DNA of 64,000 bases from assembly GCA_032768795.1 (NCBI GenBank), contig CP136490.1:3100001-3164000 (forward strand). Reading direction: 5' to 3'. The notes below the pieces were generated by a model. The model saw only the letters and a program-made list of their open reading frames with translations. It made no database searches and was not told the origin of the DNA. Shown one piece after another: positions 13,301 to 22,632 of the stretch. The position numbers and the translations under genes are program-made. How positions within the stretch are numbered: the first letter of the stretch is position 1; every line of letters starts with the position of its first letter. This DNA comes from Tremella fuciformis. Its lineage: Eukaryota > Basidiomycota > Tremellomycetes > Tremellales > Tremellaceae.

Positions 13301-14338
13301 TAGACTTCTGATGCCTTCGTGGGAGACCCACGGCTGGCACTCCCAGTACACCGGCAAGACCTCGGCCTACACTAGCTCGTTCGACGATGGTTGAATACAC
13401 CTTGGAGACTCGGTTATACGCTTCTTCCGGGTGAGGCATATCTTTGGGAGGCAAGAAGCCCATCTGCAGGGAGATCGTGCCGGACACCTGATGCTTCCGT
13501 CGCGTGGAAAGAAGCCTTTTGGTGAGGATCTGTGTATGAGCGCACGCGCGTACAGAAAGGCTACTTTTGACACACAGGAAGGTCCTCTCGCCACAATTGT
13601 ACGGTGCCCGCTTCAAACCAATCGCAGAACGGAATAGCCACCTCCCCCATGTACTCCTTGCGCATGAGGTCCTGGACAGATCAGCAGGCCCTATGAGACA
13701 GATGCAAAGCACACGCGCCTTGTCCCAAACGATGGCCTCCAGACCTCGGCCGCCAATGACTCCTGCCATACTGAGGTATACCGGAAAGTCGAATGTGCTT
13801 GACTCTGGCGGAAAGGTAGCATTGAGTGTCTTCTTCACCACCGAGGTGGAATGGCGTCCAGAAGGGGGAAGAACCAGGGAGATGAAGCTGGGCCGTCAGC
13901 TTGGGGACTATTCCAGCCAAGGAACTGCGATCAGACTGACGGGTCACTGGTACCCCCTCTATCTTTGGCCACCAGACCTTCCGCCTTGACCACTCTGACC
14001 CGCAGGACGACCGCTGGCTCTTCGCCTTCGAGTGGCTTCCTTGGGCCTCGAGCAGCACGGGTGACATCCTGCGGGTCGATAGCGAGACCATTTCCTTTGG
14101 CCGAGCGGTATCGCAGGCGCCTAGTCCTCTTCCTCTTCTCTACCAGCTCGGTCTGCGCAGTCCCATTCTCCTGATTGAGAGCAACAAGCGTGGTCGACGA
14201 AGATGACGGCGTGCCTGTGCGTGATCCTCCCGTCAACGGTCTGAACGTTGACGCCGCAAGCTTGAGAGGCTTGGTCGCGAAGCGGCGTAAGCGCGGCTGC
14301 GAACCACCCTGCACCGGTGTAGATGCGTCAGGCGCCAT
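10314..14338 (-). CDS. PSD2: Phosphatidylserine decarboxylase with two C2 domains and an EF-hand (Psd2 type)
   Basis: The enzyme makes phosphatidylethanolamine from phosphatidylserine in Golgi or endosomal membranes. The start is ATG 14338 (MAPDASTP); an upstream in-frame codon reaches 14413. A first C2 region follows (VVLRVRVVKAEGLVAKDRGG, FPVYLSMAG). Next come a long acidic Ser/Pro linker and a second C2 (VLGIVIMEIKGATDLP, DPFVVISFGKKVFRTRVIRH, LDWDKISGNDMVGTATIPIG). An EF-hand (DADETGTMSYTELTAML) lies near 12060. The catalytic domain ends the protein, with PQDYHRFHSPVKG and the GGST autoprocessing site in FAFGGSTIVCVF. Cleavage there is known to create the pyruvoyl cofactor. No mitochondrial leader is visible, which favours Psd2 over Psd1. 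Confidence 0.92.
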
Positions 14339-14794
14339 CTCGCTGAGAATGCGGGGAAGCTGAAGCTTTGACAGCGGCTGTGTTGACAGCAGGTGGTGGT
14401 GAAGAAGCAACAAAGTCGGTCTGTCTGGGGGGATGGGGGAGAAGAAAAGGAGAGTGCCTGCTTGGCACTCCCTTTCTGCCTCGATGCCTTTGTGCTCCGC
14501 TCAACGCATCAGAGTGATGAGATGAGAGAAGGATAGCGGCGCTAGCAGGTGGCCTCGTTGACGACGACCCCCTCGGCGCGGTGCTCGGGCAGGGGAAACG
14601 CCAAACTTGGACCGCCGGGATACGTCACGCTCAGACCACGTGGAGCGGGAAGACGGCAGCTAGAACAATTCGGGTATCTGTGTTGCCGAGACTGGTTACT
14701 CGTAACTACTCTTGCATTGTTGGGTATCAACTCTTCCCCTACAGATTGAGCGAGAAAGGGAGGAGCAGACGAGCTCTAGGCCCTGTCGGTCAGC
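14339..14794. promoter_or_regulatory. Divergent promoter region PSD2 / PMP47-like carrier
   Basis: These 456 bases lie between the start codons at 14338 (minus) and 14795 (plus). Short ORFs cross it, but none resembles a known family. It should contain both promoters and 5' leaders. Confidence 0.4.
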
Positions 14795-16878
14795 ATGGCC
14801 ACTGAGCAGCTGACACCCTTTGGATCGGCCCTAGCAGGAGCGCTTGGCGGAGTGTTTGCCAATGCGTATGTCCTGCTCATCAGCGTAGCTCTTACGGGGC
14901 GAATTTCTGCGGGTGTCCCTGGAACGAAAACGGTAAATGGGGGAATTAAATAAGAAAATTCCGGCCATTCTGATTTCATCAGCACAATCCTAATATGCAT
15001 TGTGTCCTTGCCAAATTGCCTTTCATCAGAGAATAAAGATCTATGCATGAGGCTGATGCATGGAATGATCTCTGTAGCAGAACCAATCGCCTACATAGCT
15101 ACTGCCATACCCTGCCCTATCATTGCACCAAAATGGTTACAATAGCGCAAGTCTGACAAGACTGCAATAGGCTTGCCAGGTGGCAGCTGTGACATAGCCC
15201 CTGTGACCAGCTTGGCATGCCTATGATCATCTGATCAGCCTAGCATGCCCAACAAGCACTTGCGCATCTCTTGATGAAGTGCTTTAGCTTGCAACTAATC
15301 AATGTTCTACAGTACATCCGGCTTTGCCGGATGCTTGACCCGTAAGGGCTGCGATGGCTGCGCCGCTAGGCGCAAGGGGGGGTCTTGGGGGGGTGTCCCA
15401 CCCCCCCATGTCTAACGGAACCAAAGAACAAGGAATTGCATTAGGTTTTCCAAATTGCCTGAGAACCAATAACTTGAATACCTGATTAGAAATTCAGAGC
15501 TAAAAAAGAATTGAAATAACGAGCTACGCCCTATCGCGCACTTTCCTGCACGATCTACCTAGTTGCCTCAGGCGAACGCTCATGAGCAGTGTCGTATATC
15601 CCCTCGACACGGTCAAGACGCGTCTACAAGCACTGCCACAGGATGCGGAAGACGAGCTTCCTCCCCCATCTGATTCCTCGTCACGCAGATCGAAGCGATC
15701 TTTGCGGCAATTGACTGCTCATCTTCTTCAACGGCTCAGAAGATGGCGGATGCTGGCGATGTTACTGAGGATCATCAAGACCGAGGGGATCGGCGGCACC
15801 TTCAAGGGGTTCTCCGCCAATATGATCAACACCTTCTCCCAGCGTTGGTCAGACTCAAGTCAGTCCATCGGACCTGCTGACCTCCCAGAATTCGCGTACT
15901 TCTTCTTTCACACCCTTCTCCGCACGACGACCCAGCGCCGACTTCAGGCCCGTTCCCAAGTTCCCGTTGCATCTCTCTCCACTTCGACTGAGCTCCTGCT
16001 CGGAGCAGGTGCAGGGGCCCTCGCTCAGATCTTCACCATCCCAGTCGCCGTGATCGCCACCCGTCAGCAACTCTGGTCACCGCCCCAATCATCCTCCTCT
16101 GCCGAATCCGCCAAACATGTTCGCAGTCCAGGGCTGATAGAGGTTGCTCAGGAGATCATCGCAGAAGGCGGACCCACTGCTCTCTGGACGGGGCTAAAGC
16201 CTGGTCTGGTCCTCACCGTCAATCCCGCCATAACATACGGTGTCTTTGAGCGCCTGAAGAGCTGGTCATTGAGCAGTCGACCGCGCGAGGGAGGCAAATT
16301 GAGCGTGGCAGAAGCGTTCTGGCTGGGTGTGGGCAGCAAGACTCTGGCCACAGTGGTCACCTATCCGTACATCTTCGTGGGTCCCTGCTATCGCTTGGGG
16401 ATCTAGCTCACGAGGCAGGCGAAGGTCCGATTGCAAGCGATGAAGCCTTCATCCGAGACCTCAACTCGGACTACTGGTGATATCAATCCAGGAGAGGTAG
16501 AAAGGGGCATCTCATACGCGGATGTCGCCTCACAGACTCCGGCAGACGACTCGGTCACTGTGAACAAGGCCTCTGTCGACCCCGCGCCGGCTCCTGCGCC
16601 CATTCCTCAGATCACCAAAAGACGTAGAGAAGTCGGCGCCTTGGGCATTCTCGCTCACGTGTACCGGAAACAAGGTCTGAAGGGATGGTATCAAGGCCTG
16701 AACGCACAGATCCTCAAGGCTGTTCTCTGCCAAGGTGACTTGACCTTGACACTGCCGGTGTCGGAAACGAAACTGACGCGCAGGCATCCTGTTCGTTTCG
16801 AAAGACCAGTTTGAGGTGTACGCCCTAGTGATTCTAGCGCTCTTCTCTCGACTGCGCGCGAGACTCGCAGGTCCATAG
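14795..16878 (+). CDS. Peroxisomal adenine nucleotide carrier, PMP47/Ant1-like
   Basis: A mitochondrial-carrier-family protein, probably importing ATP into peroxisomes. Five exons can be placed: 14795-14865, 15590-15843, 15889-16374, 16419-16734 and 16784-16878. Exon 1 joins exon 2 to give GALGGVFANA followed by VVYPLDTVKTRLQA, the first PxDxxxxR carrier signature. Exon 2 joins exon 3 as NMINTFSQQFAYFFFHTLL, typical of PMP47. Later come LLGAGAGALAQIFTIPVAVI, then VVTYPYIF joined to AKVRLQA (third signature), and YQGLNAQILKAVLCQGILF near the end. A Ser/Pro-rich loop interrupts the third repeat. Intron 1 is 724 bases, against 44-49 for the others, because of an inserted repeat. Confidence 0.85.
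14905..15415 (+). mobile_element. Candidate non-autonomous Helitron inside carrier intron 1
   Basis: The carrier's first intron holds about 510 bases of non-coding sequence. Its left part (TTCTGC at 14905, TGTCCCTGG at 14914-14922, GGGGG..TAAATAA..AAATTCCGG at 14939-14964) repeats, in order, blocks at the left end of the autonomous Helitron (TTCTAC 17641, TGTACCTGG 17651, GGGGGCTAAATAA 17691). Its right part has three perfect hairpins: CATCCGGC/GCCGGATG near 15316, GCGCC/GGCGC near 15360, and GGGGGGTG/CACCCCCC near 15387-15408. CTAA follows at 15412-15415. Hairpin plus CTRR is the Helitron 3' layout. The base after CTAA is C rather than T, so the right border is uncertain. It carries no coding capacity. 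Confidence 0.45.
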
Positions 16879-17640
16879 ACCGTATGTTAGCCCACCGTGA
16901 ACGTCATTGGCACCGCGTGTGCAACAGATGTATCCTGACTCGTGTTGTATGTGTTCTTTCGTGCTAAAGTTTCGCTAAGCACTATCAATGACGTGCCACG
17001 CTCCCATCTGCCCCATCTCTCTCCCGGCCGTAGCGCCTTTTTCTGCCACTGATCAGAGATGTGGGCCGACCTATAGCATGGCTCGGATGAGTATTCCGTC
17101 AGGGTTTCAACAGGGCGGGGCCCGGCCGATACGAAAGGTTTGATTCGTGATTTTCGGCTTCTCGGCGGAACGGGCCGGCGCGGTTGCGCAATCTCAAATC
17201 TCTCCCAGCCAGTCCAGCCAGGACGACCCGGCTGATCTGTTGCTCTCGCATCTCGCAGATGTGCCACATCTCATCGCTAGACATCCCATCTCCTTTTGCC
17301 GATGCCGATAAACAGAAAATCTCCTTGTTGAGCGCCCGTGCTTAGCAAAGGGTCCCCCTTGTTGCCGCTTCTTCGGGCATCACACGGCTGTGTAGCTAAC
17401 CTTGATGAACCCACTGGCCACTCGCCCCGCAGCACCGATGCCATCGGCTCTCACATGTACAGAGATGACATGACTTGTAGACGATGAGATGGCGTGATGT
17501 TGTACATCGATTACGCAGGCAGATGCTTAGCCAGAGGAGGGACGGGGAAAACGCGCGCGTGATCACCTCGTATACTAGAATTATGAATGGACCCTGAACG
17601 GGCAGGTGGCCGGGTGTTAAAAGGCTGCCGAAGTCCAAAA
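16879..17640. other. Intergenic region left of the Helitron
   Basis: These 760 bases separate the carrier stop from the Helitron. Minus-strand ORFs here show no family motif and start codons are poorly placed. I see no tRNA, repeat or gene. It probably holds the carrier 3' end plus host flank of the transposon. Confidence 0.4.
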
Positions 17641-19584
17641 TTCTACTTTTTGTACCTGGCGAAGCCCTCGCTCTCTGACTGATTAAGTGAGGGGGCTAAA
17701 TAAATAAATTCCGGTGACTTAGAAGTTTTCTTCACTGCAGTGAGTCTTAAGCACACATGTAACGCAACACACTGATGCATGCAGCCCCCCTCTATCATGG
17801 ACATACACCAATTGCTCAATCCAGTGCATGGCCTCCGTGCACAGGACCATCCAGACTTTGCTGTACAGGCCCTGCTTACACTCGCAGAGCAAGGCCCCTT
17901 CGTATGTCCTTGAACATCTTGCTATACTCTTGCTGATGGTTGCAGGCTGCAGAGGATGTACCGCATGCACCTCCCACTACAACAGTGCCTAGCACGACCC
18001 AAGGACACCTGCAGGTATGCATTTGAGTCTCTAAAGTTGCTTGCATGACTCACTTGCAGACACGGATCCTGCTCCGGCCGCCCAACCCTCTCCCACTCTA
18101 TGGACCTTGGGTCATCCGGACCTGGCCAGAAGCACAGCTATCCCTGTCTTTGGCGCCTCAGCCATGCGCCTTCTGCGGCGTGCAACGCTTTTCGTCCGAA
18201 AACTCTGGGTTCTGTTGCGGAAACGGCAAATATGCTCAACTTTACCGACCCCTTCAACCGTATCCGAATTACATGGCGGCGGTGTTTGAACATTCAGACA
18301 TATCTCGCCTGTCACGGAAGCTCAACAATGTGTTCTCCTTCGCAGCCATAGGCACCGACTTTCCCTTCCCGGACGTGGGACATCCAGCGTTTGTGTCTGT
18401 GCAGGGCAGGACATACCACCGGTTGCGACCAACTCATCAGAACTCTGGACTTCGGTGGTACCTCATCGATGGTGCAGAAGAGACCCAGCAACCTTTTCAG
18501 CAGTGGACACTCCCAACTCACTGGATTCGATTGTGCAAAATGATGATGGCCGACTGCAACCAATTTGCACAACAGCTCCTTTACGTGCGCGACCTCCCTC
18601 CTGCCGAACGACCTGATGTTGGGGTCATTGTCAGAAACCCAGGCGTTGCCAGCGAGGTTGCAGCAATCATGTTCCTTCAGAACACGGCGCGCGGTCAGAT
18701 TCAACCCCGGTCCCTTCTTTGCATGGTTCCTCGCCTTGAACCCGACGGCAGCTTTGCTCGGGACCTGAACGGCAACATTATCCAGGGCGAGCAGCAGTAC
18801 ATCCCCAACCACAGTCCCTTCTGGGAACCACTGGCCTATCCCCTGCTTTTCCCTCATGGCGAGCTTGGACATGGGTGGGAGGAAGGCAGGGAGCCAACCC
18901 TGTCTCTCATCTGGCACGTTCGCATGCGAGTCTTACGTGAGCGCCGGTTTGCCGTTCTTGGCAGGGTCTCAAACGAATACTTGGTCGACAATTGGTCCCG
19001 GCAGTTGGAGATGACCCTTCATTACATCAGCACCCACCAAGCATCCGCACGCGCCAACCTCAACAGCCTTCGAGGGGATGCCGCAGAGGCCATGCCTGCT
19101 GTGGGCGCAACCGACGATCTTCCCGACGACCAGAACATCTACCTCCCGGCTGCCTTCATTGGGGGCAGGGCTTGGGCCGAGAACAACGTCTCAAACTGCC
19201 TCGCTCTGGCAGCAACATTTGGGCAGCCCACCCTCTTTGTCACCGTCACCTGCAATCCGCACTGGCCAGAAATTCAGGCAGCCCTTGAGGACGGTCAGGA
19301 CTACACCGAACAACCGATCATTGTCAACCGAGTGTTTCATGAGCGACTGAAGCACATCATGTCGGACCTGCGATCACTCTTTCCCCAAGTTGGGGCACCC
19401 CTCTACGAGGTCAAGGTCATCGAGTTCCAGAAAAGAGGGCTGCCACATGCCCACATCCTCCTCAGATACCCAAGAGATCTCCTCACACCAGAGGCCATCG
19501 ATTCTGTGGTCTCCGCAGCCCTGCCCATCGATCCAACAGACAGGGCATTGGTGCAGTCCTTCATGGTCCATGCCCATGGCTCTG

Positions 19585-19589
19585 CCACT
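19585..19589. repeat. Target-site duplication CCACT, left copy
   Basis: The five bases CCACT precede the left LTR and occur again at 29031-29035 right after the other LTR. In the Helitron frame they encode the end of GSAT. Counting them once restores the Rep-helicase frame. Confidence 0.97.
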
Positions 19590-20361
19590 TGTCAGACCTG
19601 TACCCGGTGACCTGTCTTAGATCCAACTAAAGCTCACCTAAATCAACCTATCGATTCAAGCTGCTAACTATCAACGATTATTCGTAACAGATAGTAACGA
19701 ACAAGAGTAGAGTGGAACCAAGCTGGGTGAGGAGCGATCAAGACTCACTTCACTTATCTATCTCTCGTCACTGGTACGGTCGATTCTCTAAGTAGACGTT
19801 CTATCTAGAGGACTAGTTAACTAGATCGCTGAGGAACTTCCTCTGCGATCTTCTTTCTTAAGTATCTGCTGACTCTCGCCCGCTCTCTCTCTGATCCTTC
19901 TAGCATCGTCCTTCGTGGATCATTCCATCGTGCTCCTAGTCGCTTCTACTCGTCCCCAATACTCTCTAGTATTCTCTCGTCGTCTCTCTTCTCTTCCATC
20001 GTCTTCTCTCCGCGCTGGCTTGCATCTAATCTCCTTGCGTGCCCGTCGTCGTCCTTATCGTCCTCGGTCTCCGTCCCGTGGCCCTGACTGTGAGATAACT
20101 CTATCCTCCGTTATCGTGGACCTGACTCTTGTCCTTGCGTGCGTTCCTATCTCAACTCGGCCGATGGAAGACTGAGACGTATCCTTCTATCGTTCTCCAG
20201 GATGTTCCAGCGCTTTCAAGAGCAAGTCGTAGTTATTCGTGACTAATAGTGACGGTTCTACCGTACTCACGTTCTTCGGTTCGTAGCATCCTTTGGATGT
20301 TTCCGTCGGAAATTACCTCGTGGTAGTCTCGTGGTCAGGATGCCGTGTCGGTTTCCTGACA
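19590..20361 (-). repeat. 3' LTR of the chromovirus
   Basis: The second 772-base LTR. Its outer end abuts the target duplication inside the Helitron exon. Its inner end abuts the polypurine tract. Because the internal opposite-strand gene begins 310 bases inside it on the plus strand, this LTR also lies directly upstream of that gene. Confidence 0.95.
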
Positions 20362-20375
20362 CTCCTCCCTCCTTT
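20362..20375 (-). promoter_or_regulatory. Polypurine tract
   Basis: On the minus strand AAAGGAGGGAGGAG, an uninterrupted 14-purine run, ends exactly at the 3' LTR start (TGTCAGG). This is where plus-strand DNA synthesis of an LTR retroelement is primed. Confidence 0.88.
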
Positions 20376-21066
20376 ACATCATGAGTCCCTTCATGATAAG
20401 ATTAGTCGCGACTGATTTTTATTTGTTCCTGATACCGCCTATCGGTTGTCGCTTATCGTCCCGTTGCCTAGCAACGACTTTCTACATGTCGAGCATCTGC
20501 GAGTTGTCACCCCAGTTGCCTAGCAACCGCTCGTTCTTGCGACTGCCTCATACTCGTTTTTACTCGTAACGCCGTTTTGCCGATAGACGCCCGCAGGATA
20601 CATAAGGGCGCGACTGCGCCCTCTCTTGTTCGTTCGTACATCTACTTTTCTTGACCCTTGGCGTACCCCTATGGCCCGCTCTCGCGCATCCTCTCAACGA
20701 CGTGTGAGTACTCGATCATGTTCGTGGCTATTACTGACCAAGAGCATAAGGGACGCTTCACGCGCAAGTCCACCTCGCCCGCTATGACGCCCCTGCCTGA
20801 GTTGGACGAGTTGGCTTCGTCAAACGAAACCCGACAAGATCTCACCCAGATGGATGCAGACCCGAGTGAGTTACTTTTATTCGTTCGTATTTGTCACTAA
20901 TAGCAGATGAGACACCTGCTCTCCCCACTCTCTCGGATGGAGAAGGCGTCACCCAGCCTCTCGCCCCCGCCGACACCGTCTCAGCTCCCGCTGCTCTCGA
21001 ACGTGCCCCCACTGCCCCTCTGAACACCGCCCAAGACAAGACTTCGTCGCCCGCCCCGGAGGCTGA

Positions 21067-21210
21067 TGTCACGAGGCCTATACCTACCAAATAGCATAGG
21101 GCGACGCACAGTAAACCACTGCACCATAAAAGGGTCACGATGACCCGAGTCTCGGCTAGACTCGCGGTCTTTGGTACATATAGGGTACGGTGGCTGTCAC
21201 CTCCGTGACA
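21067..21210 (-). repeat. TRIM terminal repeat, left copy
   Basis: A 144-base repeat with 7-base inverted ends TGTCACG/CGTGACA. It contains an A-box-like segment on the minus strand (21111-21128). Confidence 0.88.
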
Positions 21211-21414
21211 CTCCGCCCACCTTAGAGAATAGGCACGCCCTCGTGCCGGGCCCTACCTCCTACCGAGCCTATCCTCAGCCCTATCTGGAACCCGAAAGGC
21301 GCGCCAAGCTACATTACGTAATGCCCTCTTACGTAATTGCCCACCTCCACCGGGGGCGGCAGCCAGGTGCCTTTCAAAACGTGTAATTCAATTGCCCCGG
21401 GCAAGCAAGGTGCG

Positions 21415-21514
21415 GGAATTGAACCAGTGACGTCCAGAGACTCGGGTCATTATGTCACGATGCCTATACCTACCAAATAGCATAGGGCGACGCACAGTAA
21501 ACCACTGCACCATA
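21415..21514 (-). promoter_or_regulatory. tRNA-like A-box and B-box within the TRIM
   Basis: On the minus strand TATGGTGCAGTGGTTTAC (21514-21497) fits an RNA polymerase III A-box. GGTTCAATTCC (21425-21415) fits the B-box GGTTCRANNCC. The A-box lies in the terminal repeat and the B-box in the internal region, about 72 bases apart. This is wider than in a plain tRNA but within the range of intron-bearing tRNA genes and SINEs. No complete cloverleaf can be drawn. Confidence 0.5.
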
Positions 21515-21596
21515 AAAGGGTCACGATGACCCGAGTCTCGGCTAGACTCGCGGTCTTTGGTACATATAGGGTACGGTGGCTGTCACCTCCGTGACA
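21453..21596 (-). repeat. TRIM terminal repeat, right copy
   Basis: The second 144-base repeat, one mismatch from the left copy. Its right end is followed by the GCTGA duplication and then the resumed accessory-gene exon. Confidence 0.88.
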
Positions 21597-22632
21597 GCTG
21601 ACAACAATTCCGAAGGTGTGTTTGTTTTCTTGTATTCGTGTGTATTCGTTCCTAATAGTTTCCAGATGGATCCGAGACTACTGATCCCGAGGGTAACGTC
21701 GATGAAGACCCTAGTAAGTCGTTCCTATTCGATTTTATTCGCAACTAATAGCAGCCTTCCTTCTTTCCTCCGATCCCCCCGCCATCGAAGACGAGCTGGG
21801 CTCGTCGGAGACAGAGTCCGAACCCCCTCGCAAGAAGGGTTCCAAGGGGAAAGGGAAACAACGCGCCACTGTCGATACTCCTATTCGCGAGCTCGACGAG
21901 ACCAAGCCCATTCCGTCCACTCCGGAATCAGTTGATCCCGACGAGATCCTGGCCATTGTGAGTAGTTTCTATTCGTTACGAATAGTAACTAATTGTAGGA
22001 CTATGCCACGTTCATGTCAGCCGCCCACGCGAGCCAGACCCCGTCTAAGTTTGTTCCGAAGGCAAGTGATCTCGTACTGTTTGGGGTTAATAGTAACGAA
22101 TAGTCCCACACTGTCGATGTCCCCCCGCCCTACAAACGGCCGTCCGAACTTAAGCCCGGTGAGGCGCCGCACAAGCGTGCTGCTCGCGGCACGCGCCCAC
22201 TTTCAAATGAGAAGTTCGCCGAACAGCAGAAATATCCGGTTTCGGTTCCACCGTGCCGAGGCTGTCTCAAGGCCAAGCTTGTTTGTCGAGTCAAGCCAGG
22301 CTCAATTCGCTGTGCAGTGTGCACTTCGGCATGTTCTTTCTCAGACCCCGCGCCTTATCTTCAGATTTTACGAGAGCATTTCCTTTCCCTCAAAGAAGGT
22401 TTGAAGGGACTCGAACGCGCTCGATTGAATTCGTCTACCTCCGGGACAGTCACTATTCCTGCGGGCACTTTTGCGGACATACATTCGCGCATTTCCCAGA
22501 TAGGTGAAGCCGAGGCAGCTGTTCGTACTTTGGAGTCGCTGAAGAGGAAGAATAGGGAACTGTAGCATATAGTCATTTATCGTTGTACCTATGAAGTCCT
22601 CAATCGCACTGGGTGCTATTTGGGACTAATAG

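Larger units (their letters stand above)
21067..21596 (-). mobile_element. Terminal-repeat element in miniature (TRIM-like), 530 bases
   Basis: Two direct repeats of 144 bases (21067-21210 and 21453-21596) begin TGTCACG and end CGTGACA. They differ at one visible position, the ninth base. They flank 242 bases without coding capacity. A GCTGA duplication borders the whole (21062-21066 and 21597-21601). This is the structure of a small LTR element mobilised by other elements. It interrupts exon 3 of the accessory gene, so it arrived after the chromovirus had that gene. Strand is chosen from the tRNA-like boxes, which read on the minus strand; no clear tRNA primer site or polypurine tract was found, so its class is tentative. 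Confidence 0.85.
20671..22565 (+). pseudogene. Seven-exon accessory gene on the opposite strand of the chromovirus, zinc-cluster-like; broken by a TRIM
   Basis: I do not recognise the product. Exons: 20671-20703, 20751-20865, 20907-21066 plus 21602-21615 (split by the inserted element), 21666-21713, 21755-21957, 21999-22061 and 22104-22565. Introns are 41-50 bases, GT-AG except 22062-22103, which is GC-AG. All phases join without a stop into 365 residues once the 530-base element and one duplication copy are left out. The N-terminal half is acidic and disordered, with a basic stretch (PPRKKGSKGKGKQRA). Residues 263-289 form C-x2-C-x6-C-x8-C-x2-C-x3-C with basic residues between the second and third Cys, close to the fungal Zn2Cys6 DNA-binding pattern but with a short last spacer. 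A helical tail ends at TAG 22563. Its stop faces the pol stop across 67 bases. The insertion falls near residue 103. Confidence 0.78.

Noticed and set aside
17719..17970. Minus-strand ORF of 83 codons with several cysteines before the Helitron long exon
   Set aside because: The plus strand here splices in phase into Rep-helicase (exons 17779-17901 and 17946-18014), so the minus ORF is a shadow.
19915..20175. An 86-codon ORF in the left LTR, duplicated at 28584-28844
   Set aside because: It lies within both LTR copies and is identical simply because the LTRs are; it is low-complexity Ser/Arg sequence without a motif.
21067..21596. Interpretation as a plain tandem duplication
   Set aside because: The repeats are separated by unique sequence, have TG/CA inverted ends, and the pair is bordered by a 5-base target duplication, which fits transposition.
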